Source: Echinostoma caproni (Eukaryota; Platyhelminthes; Trematoda; Plagiorchiida; Echinostomatidae). Taken from it: 64,000 nucleotides of DNA. The DNA lies in contig UZAN01039547.1 in assembly GCA_900618425.1 (NCBI GenBank), forward strand, positions 62,001 through 126,000. The letters run 5' to 3'. Each line of letters opens with the position of its first letter. Within the stretch, counting starts at the first letter, position 1. The position numbers and the translations under genes are program-made. This document shows, one piece after another, positions 11,401-23,209 of the stretch. The notes below the pieces were generated by a model, which was not told the DNA's origin, searched no databases, and was given only the letters and a program-made list of their open reading frames with translations.

Positions 11401-12800
11401 ACTACTGTACACATCCTTAATCAAATTACGCTTGTCTTCTATCATTTTTTGTTCACAACATTAAGCAAACAAGACATTCGCATTTCACTTGCATTTATTT
11501 CTTCGTAGTGATGCGGAATGAATATTACTGTTTTGAACTGACCATCCTACAGTCTAAATTTTCGCACATCATCATCAGTTCATCCAGTCAATCATACATA
11601 CAATACAAGAAACACTAGACTCGAGTTTTGCTCCCATCGGACCTCATAACCATTGACGAGTTCGAGATTGAGATCCATCGCAGGGAACGCGTGTTATCAC
11701 TGTACCAACCAGCCCCCATCGGGACTGACCGGTTAATTCAGAGGCCATCAGTCTTGTTTTGATCCAACAGTAATGAAAGCAGACATAGTACATTGGCTTT
11801 TACTGCGATCTGTTGATGGAAAATTTTAAACATTTAGGAGATGCTCCAGATGTTTTCTGATGGCTATCGTTGGAAACAAGAGACGAAGATTTGTTCCACA
11901 GTCACTGAGAACAGTGTACTCTGTACTACTGAAAGTCTGAATCTGAAACGTATGAAGATGTTTTGCATTATCGGATGCTTGAATTTTAATACCCCCACAA
12001 AGATTGGGATCTTTATACCATTCTAAATAGTCGTCAGAGTCCATTATGCAAAAAAGTCAAAATAATATTGTTTCGCTCATGTAAAAACCTAAATGCTCCA
12101 TCAAACAAGAAATCAGAAGCAACTTTTTATAGCTTACTCATTGTAAAAATACTAAGTTGTTTACTATTCATGCGTACCGCATGAAAAAACTTTAAATCCA
12201 AACGCGACCCCTTTTAATAACACAGAAGTTCTACATATAGGCTGGTCCTATTGTGTACCCGTGCAACAACATCCACAACCCGTTACAACCAACCTAACTT
12301 TGGTTGCAAAATTACGTAGCTGTTCTAACATTGTGAAGTAAAGCTGTTTAGCGTAACATCAATAAAAGCTATCCAATGAGTTTTTATTCATTTTTTAATG
12401 AAATGCTGTACATTGTGATTTTCCACCTAGACCATGCTTTAATACGCATGAACCTGCTCCATATTGATACTATCTTGGATTTTAATTGGCCGAAGTTGAA
12501 AAAACATATATATTCAAAAAAATATTCAATAAAGTCTTCTGAATATGCGATTAACTTCTTGGATAACAAAAAGAAGCGCGAAGTTATGTCTTGTTTTGTA
12601 GATCCGCAAACAACACAAACCGGAAAGAAAAGTCAAACCCGCGTTCCCCGCGTGTGAGATCGGATCAAACTAATCAATACTAATTATTAAGCAAACACTT
12701 CGAATTAAACAATGGTTCGTTTCAGATAATTGGCTTTCCTTGCCTTTATGGAAGCGTTCTTTACTGCAATTATAAACTGATGTTTAAAAACATTCGTTGG
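8421..12800. other. Long non-coding stretch with two weak open frames
   Basis: This AT-rich stretch contains no splice-bounded exon I could support. Two weak frames stand out: 8485-8829 plus (114 codons) and the separately listed 11826-12044 minus. A degenerate tRNA-like B box lies on the minus strand near 11,665-11,715. Confidence 0.45.
11826..12044 (-). CDS. Candidate short coding segment, function unknown
   Basis: The frame begins with a true ATG and reads MDSDDYLEWYKDPNLCGGIK onward for 72 residues to a TAA. The composition (acidic start, mixed hydrophobic middle, helical LEHLL end) looks protein-like. An overlapping plus-strand frame is also open. No domain, splice site or polyadenylation signal decides the matter. 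Confidence 0.28.
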   Translation of the reverse strand: MDSDDYLEWYKDPNLCGGIKIQASDNAKHLHTFQIQTFSSTEYTVLSDCGTNLRLLFPTIAIRKHLEHLLNV

Positions 12801-12850
12801 TCTTCTCTTTTGCCAAGAAATAGTATGGCATAGTTTTTTTATCTTGACAG

Positions 12851-13062
12851 GCGACACATTTCCCATGACAATCCCTCGTGGAATACCCAGTAACGTGCTC
12901 AAAACAAAAAATTGCTTTGTTGCACTCTGTCAAATTTTATTACAAAATTGTTTTTTTTATTTTATTGACTTTTCCCCTATGGGTAAACTAATTCAAACAG
13001 TTGGTTTATCCCCTATAGAAGCCAATATTTTCGACTTTCAAATTGTTTGTGTATATGGCTGA
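12851..13062 (+). CDS. Candidate terminal exon after a strong acceptor
   Basis: A pyrimidine-rich acceptor (TTTTTTTATCTTGACAG, ending 12850) opens a frame reading DTFPMTIPRGIPSNVLKTKN, then a hydrophobic Cys/Phe-rich stretch, and stops TGA at 13060-13062. Codon content decays after the first 25 codons, so the exon may end earlier. No function is suggested. Confidence 0.28.
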
Positions 13063-13403
13063 GGGACGCATCTGAAATAAAAATTAAATCGAAAAACATT
13101 GGTAGTTGATTCACGAATGATAAACAAACACTCGAGAGTTTGGTAAAAGTAATTTTCGAGATTGAATTTGTTTACCATAATGGGAATTTGTTCACATAAC
13201 TCGATCATGAAGAGATTGCGTGCGTTGGTGGAGTTCAAAGCCACGCCCACACTCTGCCTACACCCCTCTACAGCGTTTCGGCGGCAAACTCCAAAGATTC
13301 TAGGGAAAATGCGTTATGGCAGCCAGCTTGGACTAGAATTAGTACGTTTATACACATCTGTGACTTGGATGGGTAAGCGAATATGCAGTGATCAGGGTTG
13401 AAG

Positions 13404-13480
13404 GTGTGGCCTCATAGTTCTGTTGATAGAGAATATGCAGCGGCATAATCGCTGTTCATGAATGGATTCAAATCCTGTGT
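13404..13480 (+). repeat. tRNA-like SINE remnant (copy 1 of a second family)
   Basis: GTGTGGCCTCATAG is shared with 53398-53420. It is followed by an A-box-like TAGTTCTGTTG and, here, a good B box GGATTCAAATCC (13464-13475). Confidence 0.45.
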
Positions 13481-14010
13481 TTGTGACTACGTCTATGACT
13501 CTACTTAAGGATTGCAATTTTCTTTCCAATGGAAAATTAATGTCGCCTCAAAATATTGTCAACAAATGGCGTTATTTGCTGTATCCCGATTTCTATGGCT
13601 TTTAACATTCGAAGCTGAACTCTTAGAACAAAAGTTCAGTGCCGAGAGTAATCTACTGCGGCCTTATGGGTTTCATTATTTCAATTTCAGGTCTTAGAGG
13701 GATAATTAAAAAACAGCCATCATTTATTGCGGGTTGATTTCCATACCGGTTGTATTACGGAGTGATATAAAAGACTACTGAAGGCTATCTGTAAATTTCC
13801 AAATTCATTAAGGGATTCTGAACCCCCAGATGGACCCACTGGTCACATGAAGCACAATGCAAAAATCAAATCAACTCCGCAATCAAGACGGTTGTGAAGG
13901 GAGAATACGCTACCCCATTGCATGCAACTATAGTGTCATTTGAAACTGCGTCCAATGTAGACTATCAAGCTTGAATTGTGTCATTTGCTAAAGGTGACGC
14001 GCATCGACCA

Positions 14011-14140
14011 TGTAGCTCAGGGGATAATGGTGTGAATTCTCGACCCGAATGATCGCGGTTTGAGTCCGTGGTAGAAACAAATAAAGGTACGTACTGCTGA
14101 CGAGTTACAAACAGGATGAAACAGCTGTCCAGTGCTCTAT
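14011..14140 (+). mobile_element. tRNA-derived SINE with hammerhead motif
   Basis: An A box TAGCTCAGGGG (14013-14023) and a B box GGTTTGAGTCC (14058-14068) lie at tRNA spacing. They are followed by a hammerhead motif with CUGACGA (14097-14103, the fifth core base is free to vary), GAAACAGCUGUC (from 14118) and CAGUGC. The catalytic core bases are intact, but stem II is weak. A small gap in tail similarity ends the copy near 14140. Confidence 0.7.
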
Positions 14141-15802
14141 ATCGGTCATCATAAACATTTCCATCGAATTTTTGTTCAATGTACTTTAGAAAATTGTAAA
14201 ATTGGTTCCGGTGAAAGTCACATCTAGCCGAACATATGAATAACTTCTCCGATTAGAAATCTAATTCGTATTTATCCATTATTAGTTGAGTATTATTAGT
14301 ACTATTCATTGTCGAAACATCTTATGTACATTATATGATGGTACTTGTTTCAGATGTTTCTAGGGCACTGATTAAGGTTCATTTGAAAAAGACTCGCCTG
14401 CTATCCGTACTGACCGTCAGTTCAGTTGGATTGCTTGTCTTACAACTTACTTTTTGTATGAACGTTTAGCGAACTTCATTATCTAGCATAAACTTAGCAT
14501 AATAGAAGAATATTTGACAAGTTTTGTATGCATATTTGTTATCTGATATATTTTTCTCACTTATATTTTCTTATCCTCCCTGCTGTTTATCGATTTTCTC
14601 ACAGATGGATGAAACAGAATCTCTTCTCACCCACTCTTGCATCAGTCAATAAATTATGATTATAATGTGCAACTCTGCTGGATCGCTGAGCAATGGAATT
14701 GTTGATCTTACCTGACCTGAGACCTCAGCTTTTATAGAAATTAATCTAAGTCTATCCACGACTACGTTTGAAGTTTATTGGGTTGTTTTAAATCCCTTGT
14801 GTCAGTTCGTAAAGTATCAATAATGCGATATGAAGTTTTTCATAGAAAACTGGTGTTTTGTGTCATATCTATTGCATCAGACATTGTTGACAAACTTTAC
14901 AGGATGCAGTGAGCTAAATCTGAGTTGGAAGGATAACAATTCATCGAAATGCACAAGCCTACATGTTTCGGAATTCTAGTGATTGTACGATGCAATGGCA
15001 TCTGTCCTTTAGTGGAAAACCATCGATTTGAAAACACTCACATTCGCAGAAGTGTCTTGCAAGACAAATCTAGAATAGATTCACAGATATCGAAGTCCTT
15101 GTTATCATTTGATTTCAACAAAATATGTTGTGATTTTCACACGAAAAACTACAAATTTCATGTTACAATTATTTCTGTCAGTAAGTGTCTTGTAGGATGC
15201 ATAAAGTTGGGATTTTAAAATCTTTCACTGGGAAGGGGAATTTTTTTGAAGGCAGCATTCGATCTCTCGTATGGGTCGGTGGTATGTATCTGTGTACACG
15301 ACAGGCTTGACGTGTAGTCAAAAATTAAACTCCCTATTCATAATGACTTCTGCACGATGGAGACTCATAGACAAGCATTTGGATGTGTTGAAAAAAAACA
15401 GATAATGAAGTATGTCGCAAAATTCCCTATTGATTGCAATAGAGGATTTTTGGACGGCACCGTTAGATGGGATTTAGGAAACATTTGACAACTCCAATGA
15501 TCTTAATAACGGTAGAGCACAGTCATGGAGGAGGTCGTATAGCGATGAGTTGGCGATAGAGGTTATTGAGTTGCAAGGTCACTGGTTTTACGCTCTTCAT
15601 TGCTCGCATGTTCTTGATATCGTTGACATTTATATTCCTCTGTGATTCTCGTGAAGTACTTGAGGCAGTAACCACACACAACTAAGGGAATCTTTATTAT
15701 GAATATATTATAAAGATAGAACATAGAGTTCATAATACCTCTCGATTTTACTTTTGAAAACTCTGATTTATGCTAATATTGTTTTATATTTCAATTTTGC
15801 AG

Positions 15803-15884
15803 ATGCGGTTTACCGTCATCAATTCAGCGAATATAATTCTCAAGAAGGAACAAGAATATTTAAAACATTTATTCATAAACATCG
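15803..15884 (+). CDS. Candidate small internal exon
   Basis: The acceptor TTTCAATTTTGCAG ends at 15802 and a donor CG|GTGAAC follows 15884. With two bases carried at each end, the phase-consistent frame reads AVYRHQFSEYNSQEGTRIFK then TFIHKH. A competing frame beginning MRFTVINSAN is open much longer but has no donor. No partner exons are known. Confidence 0.3.
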
Positions 15885-16018
15885 GTGAACTGGTGATTTT
15901 CATTAGTGTACAATTATCACGTTCTTGTATAATAAAGTTGCTGTTCTACATTCCTGGGCGTTTTATTTGTCAGTATATATTGGAATGGGATAGGCCTTTA
16001 GTAACGATTATTCGATAG

Positions 16019-17780
16019 GTTCAAACAGAGAGGTTTAAATGTTGGACAAACAATTAGATGAGAGGTAAATAACTTGTGTTTATCAGTAATAAGTGAGGTA
16101 GTTGTATTATGATTAACGTGGGGAGTAGAAAAAACGGATGTAGAAATGGATGCATTAAAGAGGATCGTTTCTTGGGTGACGGGGAATACGCGTAAAGTGC
16201 CTGTTGCAAATTCGCGTTGCATTCACTAAATTTCGCGAAAAATGCTCGCGAGGCAGAACGCGAAAGATTGCGCGTTATATTTGTGTTTCCGCTCGCAGGG
16301 CAGTGTTCGCAGTGTTCGACATAACCACATCATCATTAAATTGGATTGAATGTAACGAGAAGAAACTTTGTATTTAAGCAAACAAGAACTAAATTGCCTC
16401 AAACTTTGAAAAATCCTCCAGGGTACAATAATTGAAGATACAAACATATCCCTATACTTCATGACAAAATACCAAATGTGTGACTTATGGGCAATTTGGG
16501 AGCCCATTTACCTATCGTTCAAGTGACAGTGAAGTTCGTCTGCAATCGGTATCCCTAGAAGCTGGAGGGGGATAATTTGAAGATTTTGATGTGGTAGTTG
16601 TTTGAATAGTTACGGTACTTACGTTAGAGAGAAGAAAGACGTGAGCATTTTCTAGAAGCTAGAACAACAACAAGATCGGAAGATCTGAAAGAACTGAAGG
16701 GTTCAGGCACGTTTGGGTGATCAAGTTTTCACATAATTAGGGATGGGTCAGCTTGACCGGTTAGCTTGGGCTTACCTCGCATAAACGGTGCTAGACCGAT
16801 GATCCTGATTGTAGGTTTAGATATATGGGGTTCTGAAAGTTAGTGAGAAACAAGAGAGTAGTGGATATGGATGAGGAGGAAAGGTGGATATCAGCTTCTA
16901 ATGAGGTTTCTGGAAACCAGATCGTCGGAGGTATTCTTAATTAGAGTGATGGATTGGGAGAGAAAACGGTGATAATTTGATTTAATGGACCAAATTTTAA
17001 TGAACATCTATCGAACGTTTGGCAAACTTATTCACCTTTTGAACAACCAGTTTATCCTTCTATGGCTAACGCTGAACGTTTTCTCCACAGTACATAAAAC
17101 AGTGATAAGGCTACGGATTTCAGGCTTGATATCTATGATAAAAGTTCGTCTTTCGTGCTTTAATAGCATGTTTACGGGTATGAGCAAACCATCCCAGGGA
17201 GTGTTGGTCATCACAATTTAAAGAAGTACGGAATGAACGTGTGTATGCCCCGGAGAGCACGGTCCACAACACCCGTGGTTGACAGTTAGGGTTCAGGAGG
17301 ATAAGCATAAGTGCATGATTAATAGAATGAAGGAAGTTACCAATAGAAGCATTTTACGATGGCAAAGGTTTTCACTTCATGATAAATTCTAGAGATTTTC
17401 GGAGGATAAGCCATCTAAGGAACGATGATATCGCTTAGGGTGGTACGTTTTATTTTGAATTCTGATTGTAAAATGTGTCCCATGCCCAAGGAGTGAGGAC
17501 CAAACTAAAGATAGGTGAACTTGTCTTCTGCGCGATAAATAATGCAAAAGAAATGACTCAAAAAGGGAAAAGAAGGCTGTGAAATGAGAATTTGTAGGCA
17601 TTAGAAACCAATAAGGGGTTGCGACCGGTACTGAAAGAGAGCAGGGTTAATTTCATAGATCATATCCTCATCGATTACTTTAATTTTCCATCTCATAATT
17701 CAGTCATTTTTTAACATCGTTGTCTTGGTTTCCCATACCTATCAAGGAAAAGGCTCAGTAAGAAGACACTTAGAAGAAAA
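16019..17780. other. Purine-biased non-coding stretch, possibly an old repeat
   Basis: The plus strand is noticeably rich in G and A over long runs, unlike flanking DNA. Open frames are short on both strands (for example 17120-17308 minus). No reverse transcriptase, integrase or transposase motif was recognised. Confidence 0.35.
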
Positions 17781-18772
17781 AGGTCCCAATGCACGAACAC
17801 AATAGCGAAATCCAAGAATTCAAGAATTCACAAATATGTGAACTGTCTAAAACTCTCCTGGACAATCAACGCAATCAAGCTATGAGCTCAGCATATTCCA
17901 GTCTAGCGTTTTTGTGCTCTCTCTCTTCAACCATATTCCAGACCGTTATTTTTAGTCAAAAGAAGAAGAAACTCTGACGGAAGTGAAAAGCCGTGTTTCG
18001 AAGGAATCAAAGAAGTTCTGTATCCCTGTTAGTGTCTGTTCAGTTTCTAGAAAAAGACGGAATGTTTTCAAAGTATAATGACTGGATATGAAGAAGGTTT
18101 ATAAGTGACGATAAAGTATGTGAAGTGGTGGGGGTGAATAAGTAGGTTAGTTTCGGTTGAGACCAGTAGCGCATCTTATCCTGCCAGATTATTCAAACAA
18201 GATCATGCAGTAATTGAACCACTGGTATTCTGTTATAGCTTTTTGTTCGTATCCGTGCTGCCTCTGACCGAGTTCGGAGACGGGTGCGTCAAATTCAGTA
18301 CGCCACACTGAATCCCATCAAGAATGGTGTACCACAACATGAACAGACACTTATCTTACCGTAAGATCTGTTCAAGCTGTTTCTGTGACGCCCGCGTTCC
18401 AATAAGTTATCTTACATAAGATTTTCTGCATAATCTGTACTTTAAATGCCTACGGATAAACGGAGATGTGAAAAGAATAATTACTCTGGTTGCTTGAATG
18501 TATTGAACTTACAACCATATTGAGTGAATGAGGTACGGTCTTTTAGTACATGAATCAGTCCTCACGTTCACATCTTTAGGTTTCCTTTTTTCTTCACTTG
18601 CTCGGCTTATCGTCAGTAGTATGGTTTTATTCCAGAATCGCCGTCTAGTCTATTATTAGTTGGTTTTTTCCGGAATCAGAACTAAAAAAGCAGCACACTA
18701 AACCAATTTCCAATGGTCAACACAAACATGATACCTTTGCGCGACAGATAAGGAGAACAAAATGTCAAACAC

Positions 18773-18879
18773 GCTGACCGACTGACTGACTGGCTGATTG
18801 ACTGATTGACTGACGGACGGATGAACTGACTGACTGACTGACTGACTGACTGACTGACTGACTGACTAACTGACTGATT
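18773..18879. repeat. Imperfect (GACT)n microsatellite
   Basis: Tandem GACT units with scattered substitutions; the purest block is at about 18825-18867. On the minus strand it gives a repetitive SVSQ reading that is not a gene. Confidence 0.9.
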
Positions 18880-18899
18880 GTGCGTCACTATATGTCACT

Positions 18900-20320
18900 T
18901 GGGGATACCTCTGTAACCTAGGTCAGATGAACCATATGATTACGGCATCAAATCCAGTAAGGATATTTCTCGGATTTTATTTACGGTGTATTACGCGAGC
19001 ATATGGTTTGATGGTTCCTAAAGTGAGCAAAACAGATGCACCGTGAGTTGCATACTGAATTTGCATGATGATTACACATTTAAAAACCCAAATTTTCCTC
19101 ATCTTCACGTGGACTTTGCGAGTCCTACCTTCAGTTCGCGTTTATAGGTAATTACAGATGAGAATGAACAATATTGACTAAAATGTATGGATAAACAAGT
19201 TAATAGAAAATGTTCACTACTTTATGATATATTCTCTGATCGGAAAATTATCGTTGCACGCGATAGACTGATACATAATGAAACAACCAGATTTCTGGAA
19301 TCACATTAATCAAACAGATTACCGATGAAAAGCTAAATCACGTTTGATATTTGTGAACTAACGACCTTTAAAGTGCAGGGCGAAGATTCACATGTATGCA
19401 TCAGTTTCATCACTCGATCGGAAGAATATTAAATGCGTATGAATGAAAGAACTAAAATAGTATACAAATAATCGAAGTAAACAGTTGTAACTAACCAAAC
19501 AAAGCCAGCCACTATTTACATATTTTTATGTGAATTATTTAAGCCGTCCACTTCGTAGAAAATGAATAAATTTCAGTAATTAATCATTAGCCCTACATCC
19601 CAAATAATTATGATCAATAAATCTATAAAATAATTTTTATTCTCAGTCCATCTTGCATATTCTTACCATAGTTTCTGCTATTCTCGGTTTGATTCATAAA
19701 AGACACCAGTATCTAGCAAATCAGGGAACATAATAAATATGTTAAAAATATTCATGTCAAAGAATAAATAAAACTGAAAACCAATGAAGTTCTGGTAGCA
19801 CTGATCTGACACCGTCAGAGCTCAGATGACACCTTGTTCTATTCACTTTTGTTCAGGGCATTTTAGATCTGTAGATCGAAGACAGTCAACGGACAATGAT
19901 GTTCTCTATCAAGTCCGAGTAACACAGTCAAGCTGCCCTTGCTGGACCCGGAATGCAACAACAAAAGCTTTTTCGAGTTGATTCATGGTCACTCTTAATT
20001 AGATTACTTGTAATGACACTGGAAATAGTACCGATTTTCTATCAGTAATTCATTCTAAGTGAACTTCTCGAACACTTTAAGAAATGTGTCCGCCAGTAAG
20101 ATATAGGCACGTTTCGTTATGTGTAAACTAACAACGATAAGTCATCACTGATGATGGCATTATAGCTTTCACTGGAATTTGGTGTTTAGCCAATGAAGGT
20201 GGTTGTTCTCGAGAAATTAATCAATCTTTCAGTTTACGTATCTCCCTTGAACAATCATACCAAAACGCATAAATATTTTGCATCATCTGATGTTAGCTAC
20301 ATATGCAAACAATAAAAATT
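18900..20320. other. Non-coding stretch, nothing recognised
   Basis: AT-rich sequence without supported exons, tRNA-like boxes or long open frames. Confidence 0.5.
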
Positions 20321-20322
20321 TC

Positions 20323-20529
20323 TTAGTTGCCACATAAATCAAAGCTAATTTTCCAAGCTATTTCGTAAGTACCCGGAAGGGACTTGGAAGGTAGCAAGCA
20401 ATCTTGGTGAGTGGAAAATGGAATGATCGTCCATATGCTGCGCGTTTCATGCTTTCTTCTAGTAAATTTATCGTTGACATGGCCAATCCCCCGGATGAAC
20501 GGCTTTTTACCCGATTGGGTAGCAACATC
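20323..20529 (-). CDS. Terminal exon of an unrecognised protein
   Basis: On the minus strand an acceptor (GTATTATTTTGGTCAG) precedes a 68-residue frame reading DVATQSGKKPFIRGIGHVND, then KFTRRKHETRSIWTIIPF, ending AWKISFDLCGN and TAA. A plausible branch point (GCTAATC) lies upstream. The residue mix is clearly protein-like. No AATAAA follows closely, and no upstream exon was identified. Domain unknown. Confidence 0.45.
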   Translation of the reverse strand, partial: DVATQSGKKPFIRGIGHVNDKFTRRKHETRSIWTIIPFSTHQDCLLPSKSLPGTYEIAWKISFDLCGN

Positions 20530-21068
20530 CTGACCAAAATAATACACTCACACTAACTCAGTTTAATGGATTAGCCGATTAACCAGCATTCAGTCACATT
20601 ACATCCTGCGCAGCTTTTACCATTCGCTCAAGGAACAATAGATAATGCTTCCACAAGCGTTCATCCTGTGCTGATTGAAACTAGTGCGAGCTATTCATTT
20701 TGAAGATAATTACAAGAAACTAAATGTATAAGCTTCACCCTTCAATCGAAACAAAATGGTTTAGTATGTTGTAGCAATACATATTCAAAACACCGCTGAA
20801 TATCCTAATGAGATCATTTCTTGATCAACTTTGACTAATACAATCTGGAAGAGGTGAAGAATTTCGGATGGTGTTCATGACGCATGTAGACCAGTAGTTG
20901 TTGCACAAACAAAAGCAACTCTTATTGTTGCTCTTCTGTCAGGTCCACCGTTGTGTATTTTCTGCTCACAATATTACTTCCAGATCGGCATCCTCGTTCA
21001 CTTGAATCTATAACGCTCCTTTGCTTCCAAAATTCAACGGTCTTTCACAATTCCTCTTCTCTATTCAG

Positions 21069-21227
21069 TCCACCTTATCCCCTTTCTCTTGTCATCTTTT
21101 TTAATGTGGTTCTTTGTCACTGAATATGGCATTCAACTTCGGCTGACAATCCGATCTATCCAACGGGACCTGTTTGGAACAAAACAACCTCTTGATTATT
21201 TTTCAATGCATCTAACCGTTATTGATG
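21069..21227 (+). CDS. Internal exon of a probable membrane protein
   Basis: An excellent acceptor (TTCCTCTTCTCTATTCAG) and donor (GATG|GTGAGT) enclose 159 nt, a multiple of three with phase 1 at both ends. The translation reads HLIPFLLSSFLMWFFVTEYG, a membrane-spanning helix, then a basic segment IQLRLTIRSIQRDLFGTKQP and DYFSMHLTVID. The hydrophobic helix followed by positive charges suggests an integral membrane protein; the family is not recognised. It may belong with the terminal exon at 23008-23190 on the same strand, with at least one more exon between. Confidence 0.55.
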
Positions 21228-21877
21228 GTGAGTGGTCAATAGACATTTGGTCCGGGTCGACTAGCATGAAGATGATGACAATTATTCACCAGTTTGAGAT
21301 TGTCATTTGAGTTCAATGATGAAATATATAGCCCGAAGTAAATCGTAGCCATGGGATATTGATAGTCTTTTATATGTGGATTCATTCATGTCCAAGCTTC
21401 CGGATATCGATTTTAAGTTCACAACTGATCGCTGCAAGTTCTTCTGTTGATGCCATGCACTATTTTGTATCTGAATTACTGAAAATCTATAACTCCACCT
21501 GTCCGCACAAAATATTCAGTGTGTAAGAAGGAGTCCATGGTGAACTGGTTTTCTCAACATCTGGTTAAAGCGTCCCGTGGGCGATTTCATTCAGAGATCG
21601 ATTTACAAAAACCTATTGGGCGCAAACGGTACTTTCCTGGCTGACGTTTCATGTCCCTGAAAAGATAAAATTAATAAACCTAATTATACTGTTGGCGAAT
21701 CGACTGATGAAAACCTATACAGATCACAGCATCGATAAAGAATTATCTTCTATCCCTGACGTTTTCGTACAAAACGGTCATTTAGAAGGTTTTGTGATTA
21801 GCATCTTGCGACACCACTGGTCAGGGAAAAATCTTTCTTTGCATGGAAGTAATGCGGGAATTGGTTTGTTTATATGA

Positions 21878-22200
21878 TGAATTCGTCGTGTAAATGAGGC
21901 GTGAGCTGAAAGGCTGGGAAGTACTGGACAGTTGTTTCGACCTAATTGGGTCTCATCAGCACTGTAAATCTATCGACTCAACTGGGGATCGAACCGCGGG
22001 ACCTCAAAGGTAGAACGCAAGCATACTACCCACTCGGCCACCAGGCAGCTGATCAGACCGTTTCTCATTTGGAATTTACATGATATAGCACAACCCGAGT
22101 GGATTCGGGCTACTAATGCGACCCAAACAGGTCGAAACAGCTGTCCAGTGCTTCCCAGCTTTTCAGCTCATGTTACATTTACAAGAAGAATTCGTCATAT
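21878..22200. mobile_element. Head-to-head composite of two hammerhead SINE units
   Basis: The left unit, on the minus strand, has an A box (TGGCCGAGTGGG, near 22041-22030), a B box (GGTTCGATCCCC, near 21994-21983), a hammerhead and an outward tail. The right unit, on the plus strand, has only a hammerhead-like motif (22113-22152) and the same tail, pointing outward. The two outer arms, about 85 bases each, are inverted copies (GAGCTGAAAxGCTGGGAAG is shared). The left hammerhead has an intact core and perfect 4-bp stem II. The right has CUAAUGC instead of CUGAUGA and should be inactive. Confidence 0.75.
21921..21965 (-). ncRNA. Hammerhead ribozyme motif, best-preserved core
   Basis: The minus strand reads CUGAUGA (21959-21953), stem II GACC/GGUC with loop CAAUUA, GAAAC, a very short stem III (AACUGU) and the GUC cleavage site, then CAGUAC. 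Stem I is imperfect. A short stem III is usual for retroelement hammerheads, which tend to act as dimers. Activity is inferred, not shown. Confidence 0.65.
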
Positions 22201-23007
22201 AAAGAAAATGTTTTTGATGAACAAAAGAAATTGATCTATATTCTTCTCTCGCTGTTTTGTTTTGCCTGAAACTATGTACTGTTTTTAAGTCTAGAACACT
22301 GTTGTGTTTGCAAATCAAAGACAAGGTCCATGCATTGACATTCTGTGTGTATCTGTGTACTCGCTCTTTTGCAGTAACTGGCATCGGACACACGAATAGG
22401 GGAACACTTACAAGAGTTCGAGAACACCAGCCAACCTAAATGAAAACCGGTGAAACTAAAACTACCGTATACGTCGTTTGTCCATAACTAGCCTAATCTA
22501 ATCACAGTAGGTGTGAATACAGCATTCCTCCCTCTCAATCGTTTTCACGGTCAACGATCTATCTGATACCACACAATGTCCGCAGCCGAAGTGGTAGGAA
22601 TTCGTTGACACCGCCGAAACGTTTTGTGAATTCTCTCAGTCTCCCTTGACCCTCCACCCCACTACAATGTAGTCTTCTAACCCATCTCACATGAATGTTG
22701 CGGTCACAATATATCAACCACATCCGGTTTGTAGAGCTTAGACAGATAAAAGCTCCACCTTCACCCCTGAGGATTATCGATTTATTATTTTACCTTTTCC
22801 GTACGAAACAATATCATAAAAATGTAGGGTATTAGCCAGTTGATGAATTGCCAACCATCCTAATCGTCGAACTGATCTCTCTCAATATGTGCCTTTGGCA
22901 TCCATCAAAAAATGCCTTACTTTCTCGAAAAATAGCATCTGAGCAACATGAATTCAGTGCATCCAGCCATACTCTGCCGTGAGACGATTTAAACAGTGGT
23001 ATTGCAG

Positions 23008-23190
23008 GCATTTCATGCAAGGGGGTTTGTCCTTTATATCCCGGAATATTTCGGTGGATTAGTAGTGTTGAATAATTCCAATAAGTTTCAAACTCAATTT
23101 TATAGTGCTTTCCGAGCGTTTCATGTATTGAATAAACTAAGGATCATGTATGGAGATGCAGTTCGAAAGATGGTCTGTGATAATCAATAG
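23008..23190 (+). CDS. Terminal exon of an unrecognised protein
   Basis: After an acceptor (GGTATTGCAG) the frame, starting in phase 0, reads AFHARGFVLYIPEYFGGLVV, then LNNSNKFQTQFYSAFRAFHV and ends RKMVCDNQ with TAG at 23188-23190. AATAAA lies 14 nt downstream at 23204-23209. It probably closes the plus-strand gene that contains the membrane exon at 21069-21227, in which case the composite SINE lies in its intron. Confidence 0.45.
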   Translation, partial: AFHARGFVLYIPEYFGGLVVLNNSNKFQTQFYSAFRAFHVLNKLRIMYGDAVRKMVCDNQ

Positions 23191-23203
23191 CGTTTACGTG
23201 CGA

Positions 23204-23209
23204 AATAAA
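23204..23209 (+). promoter_or_regulatory. Polyadenylation signal AATAAA
   Basis: A canonical hexamer 14 nt beyond the TAG at 23190. Confidence 0.4.

Noticed and set aside
18682..18888. Repetitive SVSQ protein on the minus strand
   Set aside because: It is the translation of the GACT microsatellite.
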